A stretch of 64,000 nucleotides of DNA, taken from assembly GCF_003473485.1 (NCBI RefSeq), contig NC_053045.1:53548494-53612493 (forward strand). The letters run 5' to 3'. Position numbers and translations under genes: made by a program. Below, piece by piece: positions 60,222 to 64,000 of this stretch (its first letter is position 1; each line of letters begins with the position of its first letter). The DNA is from Medicago truncatula (Eukaryota; Streptophyta; Magnoliopsida; Fabales; Fabaceae). Below the pieces are notes generated by a model, which did not search any database, was not told where the DNA came from, and was given only the letters and a program-made list of their open reading frames with translations.

Positions 60222-60620
60222 AACAAACAACAACAACAAGCAAAATCTTATCCCATTTTGGTTCAAACGAAGCATAAATGTTCTATTATCATATCTCTAT
60301 CCAACTCATTGATCTCTAGATTTTTCTTAATAGTTTCTCTTATAATGTTTCTAGGTCTTCCTCTGCCTCTAGTGATTCGACACTATCTCCGCCAGGTATA
60401 CTCTCATTACTATAGAAACTACAAAACTTTTGTCTGCATGTCAAAACCATCTAAGCAGAATTTTCACCATCTTCTGTACGATAGTCGATAGGTGCTACCA
60501 CAACTCCTATTGTAGTAATTTATAATACTATTTTGTCTAGTCTTACCACACATCCTCATCTCCGCTATGCTTATTTTATTCTCGTGTTGGTTCTTCGCCA
60601 AAAACGAGCATTATTATGAT
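60222..60620 (-). mobile_element. RTE-type LINE 3' fragment
   Basis: The sequence begins (plus strand) with the CAACAACAACAA tail. On the minus strand it encodes traces of the C-terminal region (VAPID ... MVLTCRQ) that in plant RTE LINEs precedes the 3' end. The phrases CTAGGTCTTCCTCTGCCTCT and AAACCATCTAAGC are characteristic of that region as I remember it. Heavily decayed. Confidence 0.6.
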
Positions 60621-61462
60621 TTCAGACCAACTTGGCTTTAAGTAATTTTTTTTCAACAATCCAAAGCAAAAACTTAATAGGAGAAAAAGGTTACACTTGA
60701 GTACAAGCAGTGCACAAGATGAGCTACTAATAAGTCTGAAAGCAACAAAAATCTAGGTAAAGTGGCTGGGGACAAGTTTGGTGTGCGGCAGCAGCTTGTC
60801 AACTTCTCTGTAAATGAAAGCATCTTAGCACAATATGAGGATCCCCTTCCAAGAAATGACAACAACACCTTTGCTATCATTGATTGCTCCCAAATTTCCA
60901 CATCCTACTACCAGCAAGTAATTTATGCAGCGAACTATTACATAAAAAGCAGAAGCCAGTGGACTTCACACTATCTTCCTGTATGAAAATATTTTGTTTC
61001 CAATGTCATTACAGCCCAATTTAGTATACCAATTTCAACTGAAGCAAAGGCAGAAAACATGCACAAAAACTCTTCCTACACTCACCTCATCAATCAAAAT
61101 ATTTCCATTTCCTTTGAGCTTATTACAGAGAAAAAAATTACAAGGTAAACTTTTCCACATTGGAAATTTATGTTAACAACTCAATTGGAGGAACACTCTT
61201 GCTCAATAGTCTCTTTAACATAATGAGAAACCCAAGAGAAGTTGAAAAAATATTACATGACCGATACAAAACACTTCGGCAAGGGCGGGTGAATCCACTC
61301 CTCTTCTATTTGAGTAATTGCAAATTGCAATGATGAAATTCAGAAACCTGCACTTGTGCCTAAACAAGGGAAAACAAAGAGGTTTTTGTGTTTGGTTTAT
61401 AAAAAAAATTATCAACCAGCAGCGTTTGCTTTGTTTTCTTCTTTCTTTATTAACCAATATTC

Positions 61463-64000
61463 TCACACTGGAGTAGATGGTGTAACATTATGGTTCCCCA
61501 CACCATGGCGCCCACCACGCCCACCTCCATTTTGACTTGTCCTGTGAGAACTCCTAGGTCGTCCTGAGAACTCCCCTTGGTTTCTGAATTCATTTCTTCC
61601 AAAACCTCGTCCACCACCAAATCTCCCACGCCCCCGGAAACCCTCGCCTCGGAAACCACCTCTTCCCGAAGGATGCCTCCCTCTTCCGCCATCACTTACT
61701 AGAATAAGATTAAAAGATACAAAAAAGAACATGATCAACATATATCTGATAAACCTTGGTAATATGATTAAAAAATGACAATATCAGCATACCTCGTGTG
61801 CTCGATATCTTTTCCTCAATAACAGCTTGCCGCTCACCAACAGTGATAGGTGAAGCCTGAAAATGAAATTAAATTTAGTAGGATCTACTGCACAAATAAC
61901 TAAACTGTCAACAGGTCATGATATGCAATCACACATAAGTACAAAATATCATGAATCTACTTCAGAATAATTTGAATGGCCTGTGGTCATGGTTGCTATA
62001 TGCGAGTACATATAATATACTTATGTAAGTGTCTATCCCTCCACCCTCAGCATCTGATTCAAATCAGAAACTCGATATAGGGAAAGCACAAAGTAAAAAA
62101 CATACAAAAAAACCACTGGTTACCCTCTTTAGTGTACATTCTGAAAAGCAATAGCACAGTACCAAGCTACTTCCCAATAACGTTTTCTCAAATCAAATAG
62201 GCCCATATCTTTCTTCAGACACAAACACATTCTGCTTCCCACTGGCATTACAAAGGTAACGCCGTATCTACTTTCCAATAAACCTAATTGCTTCCTAGGT
62301 GCAACTGGATTTTCTGAATATGATTGCTGTAAATGAGTAGCCATTGCATTATTAATCCCCTTCTGCATAGTATTATTATGACCGATTGTCATGGCCATAC
62401 TGCAACCATAATACAACCCGGCACCAGCACCTGCTTTGCATTTGTCACCACTCACTAAACTCCGACCACTTCTGTTAGAAACCTTTCTTTTGGTATATGG
62501 AAATTTTTTCCAAAACAGGGCAGACATGAATAGACAATAGAATGACTCTAACTAGGATGAAGATTGATCAACAAAATTGAGAAAAGAAGATTTTTTTTCA
62601 ATATCTTTCTGTTACCATCAATTGAATGGGATAATATTATTTAAAGAGAAGATACAGAATGTTTACAATGAATATGATAACCTTGCACTTAAGGCTACCT
62701 CAAAGGAGCACTCTCCTTTCACATTAGAGCAATCTCTGGTCACGAAATTTAATTATTCAAAGCTATCTTTTACTTTACCAACTGAGGACTATTTAAAGAC
62801 TTCCCAAGAATAACCAAAATAACAACTCTTAAGAACCACCTAACAAACTTATCAACTTACCAACTAACTTCTACTAAGTCTTAACTACTCTAATTAACCT
62901 ATACTCTATATCCTAACAAATTGCATGGCATTTTAGTCATCATATTTACCATTGGTCCCAACATGATAATAAATAGAAAGAACAATGATGCAATCATTAC
63001 CATTCTATTGTCTTGACTATCATAATCAACTTGTCAACATCTTACTCCTCCACCCTTGAATCATAATAATCATGAACTACCTGCTGAGTGCTGGTCCTAC
63101 CATCAGTGCAACACTGCTATGTCATATCCAATTACCATTTTCTAAAAAGCAATTCATTTCATTCAGCTTCACGGTGACACTGTTAATTAATGTTTCCAGC
63201 TTTAAGATGACAAGAAACAAGTGGGAAATAACTAGACTTTTGAAGTATAAGTTTTACAAGAAAAAGACAGGAGAGTATTCAGTCGAGGATAGCTTGTTCT
63301 TTTGAAAGAAACAATATTGACCAAAAACAGAACAAAAAGCCAAGCAACTTGAAGCAAGTCTCAAATTCCTAATTGACTCAACTACCTGTATCTACATCAC
63401 AGGAATAACATGCCATGTGAGAAGACACAAATCTAGAATTTTGTTGAAGCATCACTGACATGATAAAATCAAAACAATCTGATTGGGCATCAATCATGAA
63501 CAGACATCTCATATTCCTTCAAACCAGAAAACAGTTTATGTTTTTTCACACAATCATTATAGCTTAATCATCTTCATCCAACAATCTAGCAAGGTACCGA
63601 TACAGTAAATACAAAAACTTAATCTCATTTCAAACGAATTTCTAGCAAGACATTCCAGTTCGAAAGCATACACAATGTTTTACAATCAGAGGCTGCAAAG
63701 CTCATTCAACTATTGAACGTTTAAGACCCAGAACCGCTGCTTTCAGAAGTTGGAACTCAGGAACTACAGAGGGAATATCGATAGAAGCTAGTTCCGTACC
63801 ACTACTTATCAATTCAAAAGTTTTACAGTTTATTGAAAATTAAAGTTAATCTTATCTTATGTGTAATAAATAGTTCTTTCTTGGCCAAATATACATACAG
63901 CACTTCCAAACTATAATCAACAGTTGAAAAGAACAGTCTGTACCTTAAGTGCATTTTGCACAGAACTCAATTCCTCATATTCAACAAAGCCAAAACAGAA
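61463..64000 (-). CDS. NTF2/RRM protein (G3BP-like), C-terminal exons, runs off right edge
   Basis: Three exons are visible: 64000-63944 (partial), 61856-61793 and 61698-61463, all joining in consistent phase. The first ends the RRM (GFVEYEELSSVQNALK). The second gives ASPITVGERQAVIEEK, the conserved segment after the RRM in plant NTF2-RRM proteins. The third is an RGG/GRG-rich tail ending PSTPV. Plant G3BP-like proteins combine an N-terminal NTF2-like domain, an RRM and RGG repeats and act in RNA binding and stress granules. The NTF2 domain must lie beyond the window. The 2.1-kb intron holds retroelement-like DNA. Confidence 0.85.
62129..62930 (-). mobile_element. Possible LTR-retroelement remnant in the G3BP-like intron
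   Basis: On the minus strand the stretch starting TGTTAGGATATAGAG near 62925 has LTR style (CTTTAAATAGTCC core, later A/T-rich leader). It is followed by a 132-codon frame (62527-62129) with PVAPRKQLGLLESRYG that matches no host gene I know. No primer-binding site, second LTR or target duplication identified. Confidence 0.35.

Noticed and set aside
1-64000. CRISPR array, phage or bacterial gene cluster
   Set aside because: No regularly spaced repeats with unique spacers, no prokaryotic operons; all genes are plant-type with introns.

Overview
This is a nuclear chromosome window from a plant, very probably a legume. The reasons are AT-rich intergenic DNA, intron-rich genes with GT-AG junctions, plant-only families (plant-type RBOH oxidase, plastid-type GNAT, TOM5 of 54 residues, plant intronless presenilin), a plastid atpA fragment in nuclear DNA, and dense small DNA transposons. 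The assignment to legumes, perhaps close to Medicago or Trifolium, is an inference from overall sequence style and not from a database match.

Layout, left to right. A JJJ1/DNAJC21-type J-domain protein lies at 401-2215 (-), with its last exon apparently off the left edge. A two-exon plastid GNAT acetyltransferase follows at 3477-4518 (+). A complete 14-exon RBOH NADPH oxidase lies at 4988-10483 (-) and encodes 828 aa. The stretch 10.5-14.9 kb is transposon-rich: Tourist-like, Stowaway-like, a long inverted repeat with a nested MITE, and a GC-rich hAT. A mitochondrial-type glycine-rich RNA-binding protein gene lies at 14958-18171 (-), with a MITE inserted into its ancestral last exon. An intronless presenilin lies at 19013-20389 (+), followed by a tandem duplication of its 3' flank. 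From 23.8 to 28.1 kb there is a CACTA MITE, then a 4-kb Mutator-like element (MULE) that carries a plastid atpA fragment in one arm and a second MULE inside. A two-exon gene for an unrecognised 475-aa low-complexity protein lies at 31414-32956 (+). RPA70 (12 exons, 618 aa) lies at 35575-38658 (+). A decayed partial RPA70 copy lies at 41.8-43.65 kb, separated from it by a MULE and a Tourist element. A GDPD-type phosphodiesterase with a signal peptide (8 exons, 391 aa) lies at 44907-48768 (-). TOM5 lies at 53790-55766 (-). LINE remnants follow at 56-61 kb. The C-terminal exons of an NTF2/RRM (G3BP-like) protein run off the right edge at 61463-64000 (-).

No operon-like or co-functional cluster is apparent. 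The genes are mostly housekeeping: ribosome biogenesis, DNA replication, mitochondrial import, RNA binding, lipid head-group hydrolysis. Several share a telo-box (AAACCCTAA) in the 5' leader. The run RPA70-GDPD-TOM5 matches the Arabidopsis order AT5G08020-AT5G08030-AT5G08040 as I remember it. The most informative structure is in the mobile DNA: nested insertions with intact target-site duplications (9 bp for MULEs, 8 bp for hATs, 3 bp for CACTA and Harbinger) that allow the order of events to be read. I found no CRISPR, phage, bacterial or virus-like gene system.
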